From NCBI RefSeq assembly GCF_031127835.1, contig NZ_JARXHX010000001.1, positions 62,001 to 126,000 of the forward strand: a stretch of DNA of 64,000 bases, written 5' to 3'. Positions 43,769-54,700 of this stretch are shown here, piece after piece. Position numbers and translations under genes: made by a program. The notes below the pieces were generated by a model that had not been told where the DNA came from, made no database searches, and worked only from the letters and a program-made list of their open reading frames with translations. This stretch comes from Pelagicoccus sp. SDUM812002 (GTDB lineage: Bacteria > Verrucomicrobiota > Verrucomicrobiia > Opitutales > Opitutaceae). The number at the start of each line of letters is the position of its first letter. The stretch's first letter is position 1.

Positions 43769-46300
43769 ATGGAATTCTGCCCCCGCCTCCCAGCGACTCT
43801 CTTTCAACGCTTGTTACCGTCAATAATCATCGTGTGCGCCGCTACCTTTGCGGCTTGGGGACAATCTGCGGACTGGCCAGAACCCACCTCCACCAACAAA
43901 CCGTGGACGCGCTGGTGGTGGCACGGCTCTGCGGTAACCAAAGAGGGAATCAGCCGCGAGCTGGAAGAGTTTCGCAGCGTCGGCATCGGCGGTGTCGAAA
44001 TAACTCCCATCTACGGCGTGCAAGGTTTAGAACACCTGGAAAAGGAATTCCTGAGCGATGAATGGCTGGAGCTCATAGAGCACGCTTGCCTGGAAGCTCA
44101 ACGCCTTGGCTTGCTGGTCGACATCGTTCCTGGAACGGGATGGCGTCTCGGACACGAGTTCGTTCCCGAATCGGAGCGCGCCGTCGAGCTCAAGCTTCAC
44201 AAGGAGATCAACGGCGAGCAGATCCATTATGAGATCGAACCCGAACTCAGTGGCGAGCGCGTTAAACGCCCAGCGCCGGGAGGCTCTGGATACACTATTG
44301 ACATGCTGGACCGAGAGGCCGTTTCGAACTACCTCGACCGATTTCACGAACGCTTCTTCGAAAAGGTTTCGCCTAATCTTATCAGAGCTGTCTTCCACGA
44401 TTCATGGGAATACGAGACCGATTGGTCTCACGACTTCGAACGCGAGCTTCAAAGTCGGGGCCGACTCACATCGCCGGATGCGTATTCAATCTTCGATACA
44501 GATCGCGCCGACATTCCGCAGGACACGATCGAGCGTTGGCGTTACGACTATCGCAAAACACTTGAGGAACTCCTGCTGGAAAACTTCAGCGACACTTGGG
44601 CTCAGAAAACGCACGCTTACCACCTCTTTACCCGCAACCAAGCCCATGGATCCATAGCCAACTTGCTCGACGTTTACGCCAAATCTGACATCCCGGAGAC
44701 CGAGATCTTCGGCGACAGCCAGGACTTTCTCATGCACAAGTTTTCCTCGTCTGCGGCACATGTCACCGGTAAGAAACTTGTATCCGCTGAAAGCTACACG
44801 TGGCTATCGGAGCATTGGACTAGCGACTTGGCGAAGATCAAACGCGCCACCGACTACCTCTTCCTTTGCGGCGTGAATCATCTTTTTTATCACGGGACAG
44901 CCTACTCCCCTGCGGACGCCGCTTGGCCAGGCTGGGTATTCTACGCGTCAACGCAGCTCAACAACCGCAATCCGCTCTGGCATCACATCCCTGCCCTCAA
45001 TACTTACATAGCCCGAGTACAAACAGTCCTGCAAGAAGGCCAGCCTCACGCCGACCTCTTTCTCTACTCACCTATCGCGGACCCATACTCCGAAATCGGA
45101 GGAACTAAACTTCGCCAAAATATCGATGGCAGGGATTGGTTCAAGGGAACCGGTTTAGAACACACCTCCAAGCAGCTCTGGGAGGCCGGAGTCCATTTCG
45201 ACTTCATCTCCGACCGGCAAATCGAGCAACGCGTGCTGAGTTCCGCCTCCACTCCTACTATTGTGCTTCCGTCGCTCAAACGGATTCCGCTTCGCACGGT
45301 CAAAGCTCTCGACCAACTTGCCCGCCAAGGCATCAAAGTCATTTCTCTGGTGGACCCGAAAGAATGGATAGTACCGGGCTACCACGCACACGAGAAACGC
45401 CAGGCGGAGCTCGACGCATTTGTCACCCAAGCTGTTGAGTCAAATCGTATTCACTATGGAACCACGGAAGACATTTTGAATCTCGTTCCCGACACATGGC
45501 AGGAACTTTCTACCTTCCGTACCATTCGCCGTATCCAAGACGATGGCACACACAGCTACTTCATCGTCAATCGAAGCGACGAAAGGGAAAGCGTAAATAT
45601 TCCTTTGCCGACTAAAAGTTCCGTCTGCCGCCGGCTCGATCCTTGGACAGGCCAGATCGGTATCTCACCCTTAAACGACGGAATCCTCACCCTCTCCCTC
45701 GAGCCCTACCAATCGACGATAATTCAAACGGTCAACGAACGTGCCGAGGATCGGGCGACTTTCGCAACGAATACGGCTGGAGGTACCACCATCGCACTCC
45801 TAGACGACTGGACCCTGAGCTTTAGGGACGGAGGCCCCACCCTGCCCGAAAGCCGTCTTCTTGAATCGCTTTCACCCATTACGAAACTGGGAGAAGTGGA
45901 AATGGAAAATTTCGCCGGTTTGCTCGCTTACGAAAATCGCTTTCGCCTTAGTTCGAAACAGTCCAAATTGCCCTTACGAATCGATCTGGGAGAGCTGAGC
46001 AGCAGCGGACAACTCTTTGTAAACGGAGATCTAGTCGGAACGAGTATTCTGAAACCACATACACTCGAAATCCCTGCCGATACCCTCCGAACAGGCGACA
46101 ACCTGCTTCGCGTCGAAATTGCCACTCTTGCCACCAATCGAATTCGCCATCTAGACCGAACCAAGACCCCTTGGCGAATTTTTAAAGACATCAACTTGGT
46201 GAATATCGACTACCGAGCCTTCGACGCCTCTGACTGGGAAGTTGCACCCTACGGTTTGTTAGGTCCGGTCCAAATTACGGAAACATCAGCAAGGCAATAA
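43769..46300 (+). CDS. GH106 alpha-L-rhamnosidase
   Basis: An 843-residue secreted enzyme of glycoside hydrolase family 106, which removes alpha-L-rhamnose. The signal peptide ends near SIIIVCAATFAAWGQ. Family hallmarks are TRWWWHGSAVTKEGISRELE at the start of the barrel, VGIGGVEITPIYGVQG, LVDIVPGTGWRLGHEFV, then the later AAHVTGKKLVSAESYTWL and HLFYHGTAYSPADAAWPGW. The last 170 residues form a galactose-binding-like sandwich (LRIDLGELSSSGQLFVNGDL). Within the locus it would take rhamnose off RG-I oligosaccharides. It is the first gene behind the second candidate operator; the PL11 gene follows after 16 bases. Confidence 0.9.
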   Translation: MEFCPRLPATLFQRLLPSIIIVCAATFAAWGQSADWPEPTSTNKPWTRWWWHGSAVTKEGISRELEEFRSVGIGGVEITPIYGVQGLEHLEKEFLSDEWLELIEHACLEAQRLGLLVDIVPGTGWRLGHEFVPESERAVELKLHKEINGEQIHYEIEPELSGERVKRPAPGGSGYTIDMLDREAVSNYLDRFHERFFEKVSPNLIRAVFHDSWEYETDWSHDFERELQSRGRLTSPDAYSIFDTDRADIPQDTIERWRYDYRKTLEELLLENFSDTWAQKTHAYHLFTRNQAHGSIANLLDVYAKSDIPETEIFGDSQDFLMHKFSSSAAHVTGKKLVSAESYTWLSEHWTSDLAKIKRATDYLFLCGVNHLFYHGTAYSPADAAWPGWVFYASTQLNNRNPLWHHIPALNTYIARVQTVLQEGQPHADLFLYSPIADPYSEIGGTKLRQNIDGRDWFKGTGLEHTSKQLWEAGVHFDFISDRQIEQRVLSSASTPTIVLPSLKRIPLRTVKALDQLARQGIKVISLVDPKEWIVPGYHAHEKRQAELDAFVTQAVESNRIHYGTTEDILNLVPDTWQELSTFRTIRRIQDDGTHSYFIVNRSDERESVNIPLPTKSSVCRRLDPWTGQIGISPLNDGILTLSLEPYQSTIIQTVNERAEDRATFATNTAGGTTIALLDDWTLSFRDGGPTLPESRLLESLSPITKLGEVEMENFAGLLAYENRFRLSSKQSKLPLRIDLGELSSSGQLFVNGDLVGTSILKPHTLEIPADTLRTGDNLLRVEIATLATNRIRHLDRTKTPWRIFKDINLVNIDYRAFDASDWEVAPYGLLGPVQITETSARQ

Positions 46301-46316
46301 TCTACTCAGAATTCCT

Positions 46317-48266
46317 ATGTTAAGTCGTACACATTTCCTGCTACCCTTTCTTCTGCTCGCCGCATCCCTTGCCAACGCGGCTCCAAAAATGGAGAAGCTC
46401 GATCGAGGACTCGCCGCCGTGCAGACAAGTGACGGCAAGGTATTCCTCAGTTGGCGGCTTCTCGGCACCGAGCCCTCCCACACCGCATTCAATGTCTACC
46501 GTAACACTGTAACTTCAGAGCAACCTACCGACTGGGGCGCTTACGCGGCTCGCCGCGGCCAAAGCAGCGGCTTAGAGAAACTAAACGAAAAGCCGCTCAC
46601 CGGACCAACCCACTTCATCGATGACAATCCTAATTTGCATCTAAAAACTGAATACACAGTTCGAGCTATCGTCGACGAAGAGGAATCGGGTCCCAGCAAG
46701 CCCTTCACATTCGCTCCAGGATCGCAGCCTCAAGCATACTTCAGCATTCCATTACAAACTCCAGACGGCTACCACGCCAACGACGCATCCATAGGGGACC
46801 TCGATGGCGATGGAGATCTCGAAATCATCATCAAACAAGAAGGCCGGGCTCAGGACAACTCGCGCAAAGGCGTGACTGACCCCGTATTCCTACAGGCTTA
46901 CAACCTTGAGGGCGAACTACTCTGGCAAATCGACCTCGGCATAAATATCCGGGCAGGTGCCCATTATTCCCAATTCATGGTCTACGACCTAGACGGTGAC
47001 GGCAAGGCTGAGCTAGCCTGCAAAACCGGAGACGGAACTCGTGACGGGCTCGGAGACGCAATCGGTGACCCAGAAGCGGACCACCGCAACAAAGATGGAT
47101 ACATAATTGCCGGTCCCGAGTACCTTAGCGTATTCAACGGCGAAACCGGAGCTGTGATCGACACCGTCCCCTACGAGCCATCGCGCCATCCTAGTATTGA
47201 AAGCCCGACCGCCAACGAGATGAAGGAAATCTGGGGCGATGGATACGGGAATCGCATGGATCGCTTCCTCGCTGGAATCGCCTACCTCGATGGCCAACAC
47301 CCCAGCCTGATCATGTGCCGCGGATACTACACTCGGACTGTGGTAGTCGCTTGGGACTTGGAGGGAGGCAAGCTCAGGCGACGTTGGCTCTTCGACAGTG
47401 ACGCCACGCCCCAAAACCGCCCCTACCGCGGCCAAGGGGATCACAGCCTATCGATCGCCGACGTAGATTCAGACGGAAAGCAAGAGGTTATCTATGGCTC
47501 GATGGTGCTGGACGATGACGGCACGGGACTTTACTCGACAGGTTGGGGCCACGGGGACGCGTTGCACGTGAGCGACTTGGTGCCGAGTAATCCCGGCTTG
47601 GAAGTATTCAACATCCAGGAACGATTCGACGACCAAGGAATGAACATGCGAGACGCAGCGACGGGCGAGGCGATCTTCACTGTGCCTTCTGTCAAAGCCG
47701 CAAACTCTGGAGGCGATAAAGGCGAAGGTCCTGGGCGAGGAAACTCCGTAAATATCGACCCAAACCACCCAGGTGCCGAGAGCTGGGCTGCAGGCACTGG
47801 CATGACGAAAGTCTTCAACGCGGAAGGCGAATGGATCTACGATAAGCCGCATGGCATGCCGACGAACTTCGCAATCTGGTGGGATGGAGACTTGCAGCGC
47901 GAACTGCTCGACCAGAACTTCATCGTAAAATTCAATCCAGAAACGTCCTCTCTCGATACCTTGCTGATCGCTCACGCCAGCTCTTCCAATAACGGAACGA
48001 AAGCAACTCCTGCCCTAAGCGGAGACGTCTGGGGTGATTGGCGCGAAGAGGTGATCTGGAGGACCCGCGACAGCTCAGAGCTACGCATCTACACAACCAC
48101 GACTCCGACCAAGCATCGCATGCCGACTCTACTGCACGATCCTCAATACCGAGTTGCCCTTGCATGGCAGAACGTGGCCTACAACCAACCGCCCCATCCC
48201 AGTTTCTATCTTGGAGACGAAGCCCCATTGCCAACACGTGCTCCAGTCGAAGTCGCGGGCGAATAA
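46317..48266 (+). CDS. PL11 rhamnogalacturonan lyase
   Basis: A 649-residue secreted lyase of polysaccharide lyase family 11 (YesW/YesX-type), which cuts the RG-I backbone by beta-elimination. The signal peptide is SRTHFLLPFLLLAASLANA. The N-terminal domain has LDRGLAAVQTSDGKVFLSWR, and the eight-bladed propeller carries the calcium-type repeats DLDGDGDLEII, YDLDGDGKAELACKTGDGT and ADVDSDGKQEVIYGSM that are typical of PL11, plus YRGQGDHSLSIADV and GTKATPALSGDVWGDWREE. Length fits (about 600). It is 16 bases after GH106 and 43 before the CE7 gene, indicating an operon. Confidence 0.95.
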   Translation: MLSRTHFLLPFLLLAASLANAAPKMEKLDRGLAAVQTSDGKVFLSWRLLGTEPSHTAFNVYRNTVTSEQPTDWGAYAARRGQSSGLEKLNEKPLTGPTHFIDDNPNLHLKTEYTVRAIVDEEESGPSKPFTFAPGSQPQAYFSIPLQTPDGYHANDASIGDLDGDGDLEIIIKQEGRAQDNSRKGVTDPVFLQAYNLEGELLWQIDLGINIRAGAHYSQFMVYDLDGDGKAELACKTGDGTRDGLGDAIGDPEADHRNKDGYIIAGPEYLSVFNGETGAVIDTVPYEPSRHPSIESPTANEMKEIWGDGYGNRMDRFLAGIAYLDGQHPSLIMCRGYYTRTVVVAWDLEGGKLRRRWLFDSDATPQNRPYRGQGDHSLSIADVDSDGKQEVIYGSMVLDDDGTGLYSTGWGHGDALHVSDLVPSNPGLEVFNIQERFDDQGMNMRDAATGEAIFTVPSVKAANSGGDKGEGPGRGNSVNIDPNHPGAESWAAGTGMTKVFNAEGEWIYDKPHGMPTNFAIWWDGDLQRELLDQNFIVKFNPETSSLDTLLIAHASSSNNGTKATPALSGDVWGDWREEVIWRTRDSSELRIYTTTTPTKHRMPTLLHDPQYRVALAWQNVAYNQPPHPSFYLGDEAPLPTRAPVEVAGE

Positions 48267-48309
48267 AAGGAACTTGCCACCTGACCTCCCAATTTGATTT
48301 CTGTTTCCC

Positions 48310-49272
48310 ATGCCTCTCGTCGACAAACCTCTCTCGGAACTTAGAGTCTATCAAGGAACGAACCCTTGTCCCCAGGATTTCGATACTTATTGGGATGACT
48401 CGCTAACGGAGCTCGCCGCGATCGATCCTGACCCCGAGCTCACACCAAATAACTCGATCACGACGAAGAGCGCTGACTGTTTCGATCTCCGCTTCACCAG
48501 CATCGACGGAGCTCGCATCTACGCGAAGTACCTTCGTCCAAAGAGCGCCAAGAGTTGCCCCGCCGCTCTTATGTTCCACGGATACAGCGCCGAATCCGGC
48601 GAATGGAACGACAAGCTCTCCTACACCAGCGAAGGAATCGCCATTGCCGCGATGGACAGCCGTGGCCAAGGAGGCCTCTCGCAGGACGTGGGTGGAGCGC
48701 TCGGTACAACACTTAGAGGGCACATCGTCCGGGGATTGGAGGATCCCGATTCAAAGAAGCTACTCTTCAGGTCTCATTTTTTGGATACAGTTCAACTCGC
48801 TCGCGTGATTGCGGGATTCGAGGAAATCGACGCAGAACGAATCGGCTGCTTTGGCGGTTCTCAAGGCGGCGGACTCGCGCTTGCCTGTGCCTCGCTTTCC
48901 CCTTTTATCAAACGCTGCGCGGTGTTTTTCCCATTCCTCTGCGACTACCAACGCGTTTGGGAGATGGACTTGGCAAAGGATGCTTACGATGAGCTTTCTT
49001 ACTATTTCCGGCGGCGAGATCCGGCCCACAAGACCAAAAGAGCAGTTTTCGAAAAGCTCGGCTACATCGATTGCCAGCACCTCGCTCCTAGAATCAAAGC
49101 TAAGGTTCTCATGCAAACCGGCTTGATGGATGCTATCTGCCCACCCTCAAGCCAGTTCGCAGCTTACAACAAAATCACATCGGACAAAGATCTCATCGTC
49201 TATCCCGACTTTGGCCACGAAGTGCCTACTGGAGGGTGGGACCAGGTTTTCAATTTCCTATCGAAACTCTAA
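48310..49272 (+). CDS. CE7 acetyl esterase (acetylxylan esterase/cephalosporin deacetylase type)
   Basis: A 320-residue alpha/beta hydrolase of carbohydrate esterase family 7. The nucleophile is Ser184 in CFGGSQGGGLALA; the acid is the Asp in GLMDAICPP and the base His in PDFGHEVPTGG. The MDSRGQGG segment (about residues 125-132) is diagnostic of CE7, as is the N-terminal LRVYQGTNPCPQDFDTYWDD. No signal peptide is visible, so it probably deacetylates imported oligosaccharides (RG-I galacturonate is often acetylated). The gene is 43 bases after PL11, on the same strand. Confidence 0.93.
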   Translation: MPLVDKPLSELRVYQGTNPCPQDFDTYWDDSLTELAAIDPDPELTPNNSITTKSADCFDLRFTSIDGARIYAKYLRPKSAKSCPAALMFHGYSAESGEWNDKLSYTSEGIAIAAMDSRGQGGLSQDVGGALGTTLRGHIVRGLEDPDSKKLLFRSHFLDTVQLARVIAGFEEIDAERIGCFGGSQGGGLALACASLSPFIKRCAVFFPFLCDYQRVWEMDLAKDAYDELSYYFRRRDPAHKTKRAVFEKLGYIDCQHLAPRIKAKVLMQTGLMDAICPPSSQFAAYNKITSDKDLIVYPDFGHEVPTGGWDQVFNFLSKL

Positions 49273-49383
49273 GGACGTAACCAATTGTCGGAATTCGGGC
49301 ACTATTTAGCGCACTACTCGTTGTAGTCGCTGCTCGCAAAGACATTCGTTTCCAAGCCCTTAATACAATCTACTTAAGTCGCA

Positions 49384-51342
49384 ATGCTCCACTGTCGCCC
49401 CTTGTTGATCGCCCTTTTTACCATGGCATCCGCCCTGAATCTCTTTTCTGGAGACTATCCAAATCCATTGATTTTGCAGCGAGCAGATCCTTGGATCCAC
49501 AAGCACGACGACGGCTACTACTACTTCATCGCTACAACTCCCCAATACCTTCGCATCGAAATGCGTCGATCCGAAACCATCGCCGGTCTGGCGACTGCGG
49601 AACCGACTACGATTTGGAACGCCCATGAAACAGGACCGATGGGCAATCATATCTGGGCTCCCGAACTGCATTACCTCGATGGAAAATGGTACGTTTACTT
49701 CGCGGCTGGAGACGCAGAGGAAAAGTGGCGCATCCGGATGTATGTATTGGAAAACGAATCTTCAAATCCGCTTGAGGGAGAATGGGTGGAGAAAGGCCAA
49801 GTTAAAACCAACTGGGACGACTTTTCTTTGGACGCCACCATCCTTGAGCACGGCGGCAAGCGCTACTACGTCTGGGCTCAGATGGACCGAGAAATGGGCG
49901 TGAACTCTAATATCTATATCTCCGAAATGGAGAACCCGTGGACGCTGAAAGGTCCCCAAGCGATGCTGACCACAGCTGAATTCAGCTGGGAGCTTATGAA
50001 ATACAAGGTCAACGAAGGTCCTGCGTTCCTCAAGCGGAACGGCAAAATCTTCATGACTTATTCCGTCAATGCGACCGATCGCAACTATCGCATGGGATTG
50101 CTGTGGGCCGACGAGGATGCAGACCTGCTAGACCCAGCCTCGTGGATAAAGTCGCCTGGCCCAGTCTTTCAAACTTCGGAAGACAACGGGATTTACGGGC
50201 CTGGCCACAATGGCTTCACCACAGACGAGGAAGGAAACGACATCCTAGTGTATCACGCACGCAACTACAAGGATCTTGAAGTCGACTCTTTGCGGGACTG
50301 GAACCGCCATGCTCGGGTCAAACCATTCACATGGACTGATTCCGGCTTTCCAGATTTTGGGGCTCCACAGCCAGATTCTCCCGAAAAAATCGCAGACAAG
50401 CCCCTCTTCCGTGATCCGATTTTCGACGGTGCAGCTGATCCCGTCGTTATCTGGAACGAATTACGCGGACGCTGGTGGATGTTCTACACAAATCGGCGAG
50501 CTAATGCAGACGAACTCTTCGGGGTACAGTGGGTACACGGCACGCACATAGGAATCGCCGAATCGAAGGACCAAGGCGCCTCATGGGAACGCCACAGCCA
50601 AGCGAAGATCAACGGCCTGCCGCCCGAACTCCAAGTCGAAGATCCAACGCACTGGGCTCCCGAGGTTATACGGGGCCCCGATGGCAGCTACCATATGTAT
50701 CTCACGTTTGTACCTGGAGTATTCGATAACTGGGGACACCCTAGAGTGATAGTGCACTTAACCAGCGACGATCTCGAGAACTGGAACTACCAATCCACCC
50801 TTTCGCTCGTTAACGAGAAAGTGATAGATGCCTGCGTATACCAGATCGGAGAAAACCATTGGCGCCTGTGGTACAATAACGAACTGGACGGAAAATCGAT
50901 CTACTACGCAGACAGCACGGACCTTTTCAATTGGGAAGACAAAGGGAAAGCTGTTGGCGACAAATCAGGAGAAGGACCGAAGGTCTTTAACTGGAAAGGC
51001 TACTTTTGGATGATAACCGATGTCTGGTCCGGCCTCGGTGTTTATCGCTCTGACGACGCGCTCAATTGGCAACGCCAAGAAGGTAAAAACCTACTGGAGA
51101 CTCCCGGATCTGGCGAGGATGACGGAGTGATTGGCGGTCACCCCGACGTCCTTGTGCAAGGCGACCGCGCCTACCTTTTCTACTTCACCCATCCCGGGAG
51201 AACCGACTTGTCATTACCGGATGGATACGAAACGCGGAGAAGTTCGATACAGGTTGTCGAGTTAGAATTTGCAAACGGGAAACTTGACGCAGATAGAGAC
51301 GAACCCGTTTCAGTAAAACTAGACCCTAGGTTTTCTCACTAG
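49384..51342 (+). CDS. secreted tandem GH43-type enzyme
   Basis: A 652-residue secreted protein with two five-bladed propellers. Signal peptide: HCRPLLIALFTMASALNLFS. The first domain (about 25-310) has RADPWIH, IWAPELHYLDGKWYVYF, LDATIL and VNEGPAFLKRNGKIFMTYS, giving all three acidic residues of GH43, and the second (about 340-640) has GAADPVVIW, WAPEVIRGPDGSYHMYLTF, KVIDACVY and GEGPKVFNWKGYFWMI, also with three acids, like GH43/GH117 relatives. It probably trims arabinan or galactan side chains of RG-I. The tandem arrangement is less usual than a single GH43. A terminator follows at 51383. Confidence 0.85.
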   Translation: MLHCRPLLIALFTMASALNLFSGDYPNPLILQRADPWIHKHDDGYYYFIATTPQYLRIEMRRSETIAGLATAEPTTIWNAHETGPMGNHIWAPELHYLDGKWYVYFAAGDAEEKWRIRMYVLENESSNPLEGEWVEKGQVKTNWDDFSLDATILEHGGKRYYVWAQMDREMGVNSNIYISEMENPWTLKGPQAMLTTAEFSWELMKYKVNEGPAFLKRNGKIFMTYSVNATDRNYRMGLLWADEDADLLDPASWIKSPGPVFQTSEDNGIYGPGHNGFTTDEEGNDILVYHARNYKDLEVDSLRDWNRHARVKPFTWTDSGFPDFGAPQPDSPEKIADKPLFRDPIFDGAADPVVIWNELRGRWWMFYTNRRANADELFGVQWVHGTHIGIAESKDQGASWERHSQAKINGLPPELQVEDPTHWAPEVIRGPDGSYHMYLTFVPGVFDNWGHPRVIVHLTSDDLENWNYQSTLSLVNEKVIDACVYQIGENHWRLWYNNELDGKSIYYADSTDLFNWEDKGKAVGDKSGEGPKVFNWKGYFWMITDVWSGLGVYRSDDALNWQRQEGKNLLETPGSGEDDGVIGGHPDVLVQGDRAYLFYFTHPGRTDLSLPDGYETRRSSIQVVELEFANGKLDADRDEPVSVKLDPRFSH

Positions 51343-51382
51343 AAGCAGGACAGTATTTACCGTCACAATATACCAACATATT

Positions 51383-51420
51383 AGCGCGTATCCATACCTT
51401 GGAACGCGCTTTTTGTTTTT
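51383..51420 (+). terminator. rho-independent terminator after the tandem GH43 gene
   Basis: AGCGCGT (51383-51389) and ACGCGCT (51404-51410) form a 7-base-pair stem with a 14-base loop, followed by TTTTGTTTTT. It closes the GH106-PL11-CE7-GH43 unit. The remaining 51421-51740 holds the candidate operator and the receptor leader, and no gene. Confidence 0.8.
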
Positions 51421-51486
51421 CATGAATACGCGGTGCGAAAACCCCAAAGTATCCATGAAACGCCTCGATCGTTTGCAATTTCGCGG

Positions 51487-51517
51487 ATCTGACACCAGTA
51501 TTCTTACTGTCAGATTC
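51487..51517. promoter_or_regulatory. candidate operator, third copy (split arms)
   Basis: ATCTGAC at 51487-51493 and GTCAGAT at 51509-51515 form a 7-base inverted repeat with 15 bases between them. The right arm TTACTGTCAGATTC is close to the one at 43671-43684. It lies about 230 bases before the receptor start and after a terminator, so it probably belongs to the receptor promoter. Confidence 0.45.
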
Positions 51518-51740
51518 TTGCTACGTTGGAAAAAAAGGGAACCTAGTTTTTCATACAAATATAAATACCCCGGATCCGCTCCGACCCACCTAACCCTGAC
51601 GCTTACCTCACCGGACCAAACCCCAATCGGTCCCGTTTTCCAAGACTAACCATATCCCGCCAAGATGACCCGTGTCTACTCCACCGAACGTGGTCACTAA
51701 GCCCCCTTTTCAACCTTTGCATCAAACCTACTACTCAAAG

Positions 51741-54700
51741 ATGAAACAAACGAAACAGAACCCGATACCCCGGTTCCGAACAACATTAGCTCTCTCGCTA
51801 TTGCTCGGAGCTTGCACCGCTGGTTACTCGCAAGAGGAAACCGACGAAGATGAGATCTTCGAACTTTCCCCGTTCGAAATCACCAACTCAGAAAACGACA
51901 TCGGATATTACTCCGAGAGAACCTTGGCCGGTAGCCGTCTTAACAGCAAGGTCTCTGACCTCGCAGCTTCGATCACAGTAGTGACCCTGCAGCAAATGCA
52001 GGACACAGCCGCAACTGACCTCAACGACGTCTTTCTGTACGAGTCTAGCACGGAAGGTTTTGGTAACTTCACCGCAACGGGTGGTAGCCTCGCTGACCGC
52101 GGTACCGTAAAGGATGCCGGCGCTGGTTACAGCTTTGCGAATACCGGTGAAAGTGCATCCGCAGGCTCCTCGAATCGTATTCGCGGACTGAGCTCACCTA
52201 CAACTACGCAGAACTTTTATCCTACGCTAGGCGGCATACCATTCGATGCCTACAACACGCGTTCTGTAGAAATTAACCGTGGTCCAAATTCCATTCTTTC
52301 TGGCTTGGGAAGTCCTGCAGGTATCGTCAACCAGTCTACCGCTAACGCTGCCCTTAATACCGATAGCACTCAGTTGGTTCTCCGCTTCGATGATCGCGGA
52401 AGCATTCGCGGCAGCTTCAATCACAATCAATCGCTCATCGAGGATAAGCTCGCGATCTACGTTGCTGGTTTGAACGAACAGGAAAAGTTCGAGCGCAAAC
52501 CATCGTATGACAAGACCAGCCGTTTCTACGCGGCCATCAAGTACAAGCCCTTTGAGAAGACGAGCATTCGCGGTAGCTGGGAAACATTTAACAACAACAA
52601 TCGTCGCCCAAACTCACTCACACCTCGCGACTTTGTGACTCCTTGGCTAGAAGCGGGTCGTCCCGCCTACGATCCGGTCACCCGCATGGTCACCGTTCTC
52701 GATACTGGCGTTACCCGCGGACCCATCGAGGTCAGCAACCTATCGCCAACGTATCCAGACGCCTCAACCGGGCACCCTGCCAACCTGACTGGCGGAGGTA
52801 TGCTCTACAACGAAGACAGTATCTACTACACTCCTGGTATCGTTGATTCGGATGCTCGTGTTGGACGTCCTGTCATTCTTGTAGGGCAAGACGGATACAT
52901 AGCCACTGAGAAGATGACGGATTACGGATGGAACGCCAATTCCAACTACCCGCAGTCTCAGTCAGCTCCAGCTGCGGGAGATCGTACGCTTCAAGAGTGG
53001 AACCTGACCAGCCAGCTTTGGATGCGTTCCGACTTCTACAATTGGGATGACAATGTCGCTAATTTTGTGGCACCTCCAGTAACCGATCAGTCAGTTTACG
53101 ACTGGGAACAGTTCAACACGCTCGCGATGAACTACGGTTCGAAATCTGCAGACACTTTGAACTTTGAATTCGAACAAGAAATTCTCGAAAACCTGCACGC
53201 TTCAATCGGCTGGTTCCGTCAAGAATACGAAGATGTTCAGAACTACACCGTGCAGCAGCAAACAGGTGCAACACTTTATGTAGATCCGAACATCAATCTG
53301 CCAAACGGTCAGCCTAACCCGTACTTCGGCCTTCCGTACCTAGAGGACTACCTTCCAGACACATGGACGAACGAAGAGGTTAACGACAATCTCCGCGCCC
53401 AGCTTGCCTACCAGCTCGACTTCACCGAGAAGGACAACTGGATGAAGCACTTGGGTAACCACAGCTTCCTTGGCCTTTGGTCGCAGCAGAAGTCAGAAAG
53501 CCTTCGCCTGCGCCTTCGTGGAACCTATGTGGGCGGTGATGGACGTTTCCTACCTTGGAACGACTTGGACTCCACCGGAGCATGGCGCTACTACGGCAAT
53601 AGCGATCGCATCCGCCGCAACTACTTCCTCGCCAACCCGGGCGACGAGCAAGCGACTGTCACGTCAGGAGCACCCACAAACTGGGGGCAACCCAACTACG
53701 TCGGTGTCGGCGGTGAAGTGCTCCGCGATTTTGGCGGGCCAAACTCAGGCATGGTCAGCCTCTACGATTGGGAAACTCGCCAATGGGTGGACAGGCCAGC
53801 CGAATGGGCAACCGTGTTACACGACGCCACAAGTAGTCGCAACCACCGCGATCTAGAGTCTGAAACGCTTGGTTGGCAGGGCTACTTTCTCGATAACCGC
53901 GTAATCACAACTGTTGGTTGGAGAAACGACGCCGTCGATCTTCGTAACACAGTTGGATCCACCGATCTTGGACGTGAAGAATTCACCGAAAAAGGTTACG
54001 TTAAGCCTGAAGCTAGCTACAACCGCTGGTCCTACGGAGATAACCAAAGAAACGAAGACTACCTTGAAGGAAGCACACGAAGCGTCGGTGTGGTCGCAGT
54101 TCCCTTCCGTTGGGACGGTGGCGACTTCCGCGTGCACTACAACGAGTCGGACAACTTCAATCCGCCGACTTCTGCCCAGACTGACGTTTTAGGCAATCTT
54201 TTGCCTAAGCCTACCGGTACCGGCGAAGACTACGGCTTCAGCCTGACCGCCTTCGACAACAAGTTCACCGCGAAGGTTAACTGGTTCACCAACTCTGCTG
54301 AAAACGAGCGTACTGGCGCCGCGGCAACGCTGATCGACCGCCTTACTCGTATCGAGCACCGTTACCTTAAGCCATGGGCTGAGCAGATAGCTCACATGGA
54401 GCTTGGTTACCAAAACTATGCAATCGATGAGCAGAATCGTGCTGATCTCGACGCTCAGCAGCAGGCCAATCTCGAGGCCCGCGTGGAAGAAATCACTGGA
54501 CTTCGCTACGATTGGCCTAACGGCCTCAACTTCGGTGCGACTCAATCCACTATCGCAGAAGGTATGGAAATCCAGCTCATCTACAATCCAACCAGAAATT
54601 GGAATATAAAGATGACAGCTGCCCAGAACGAGACGACCACCCAAAACGTTGCTCCACAGTACGATGATTGGGCTGAACTCCGCGTACCTTACTGGCAGAG

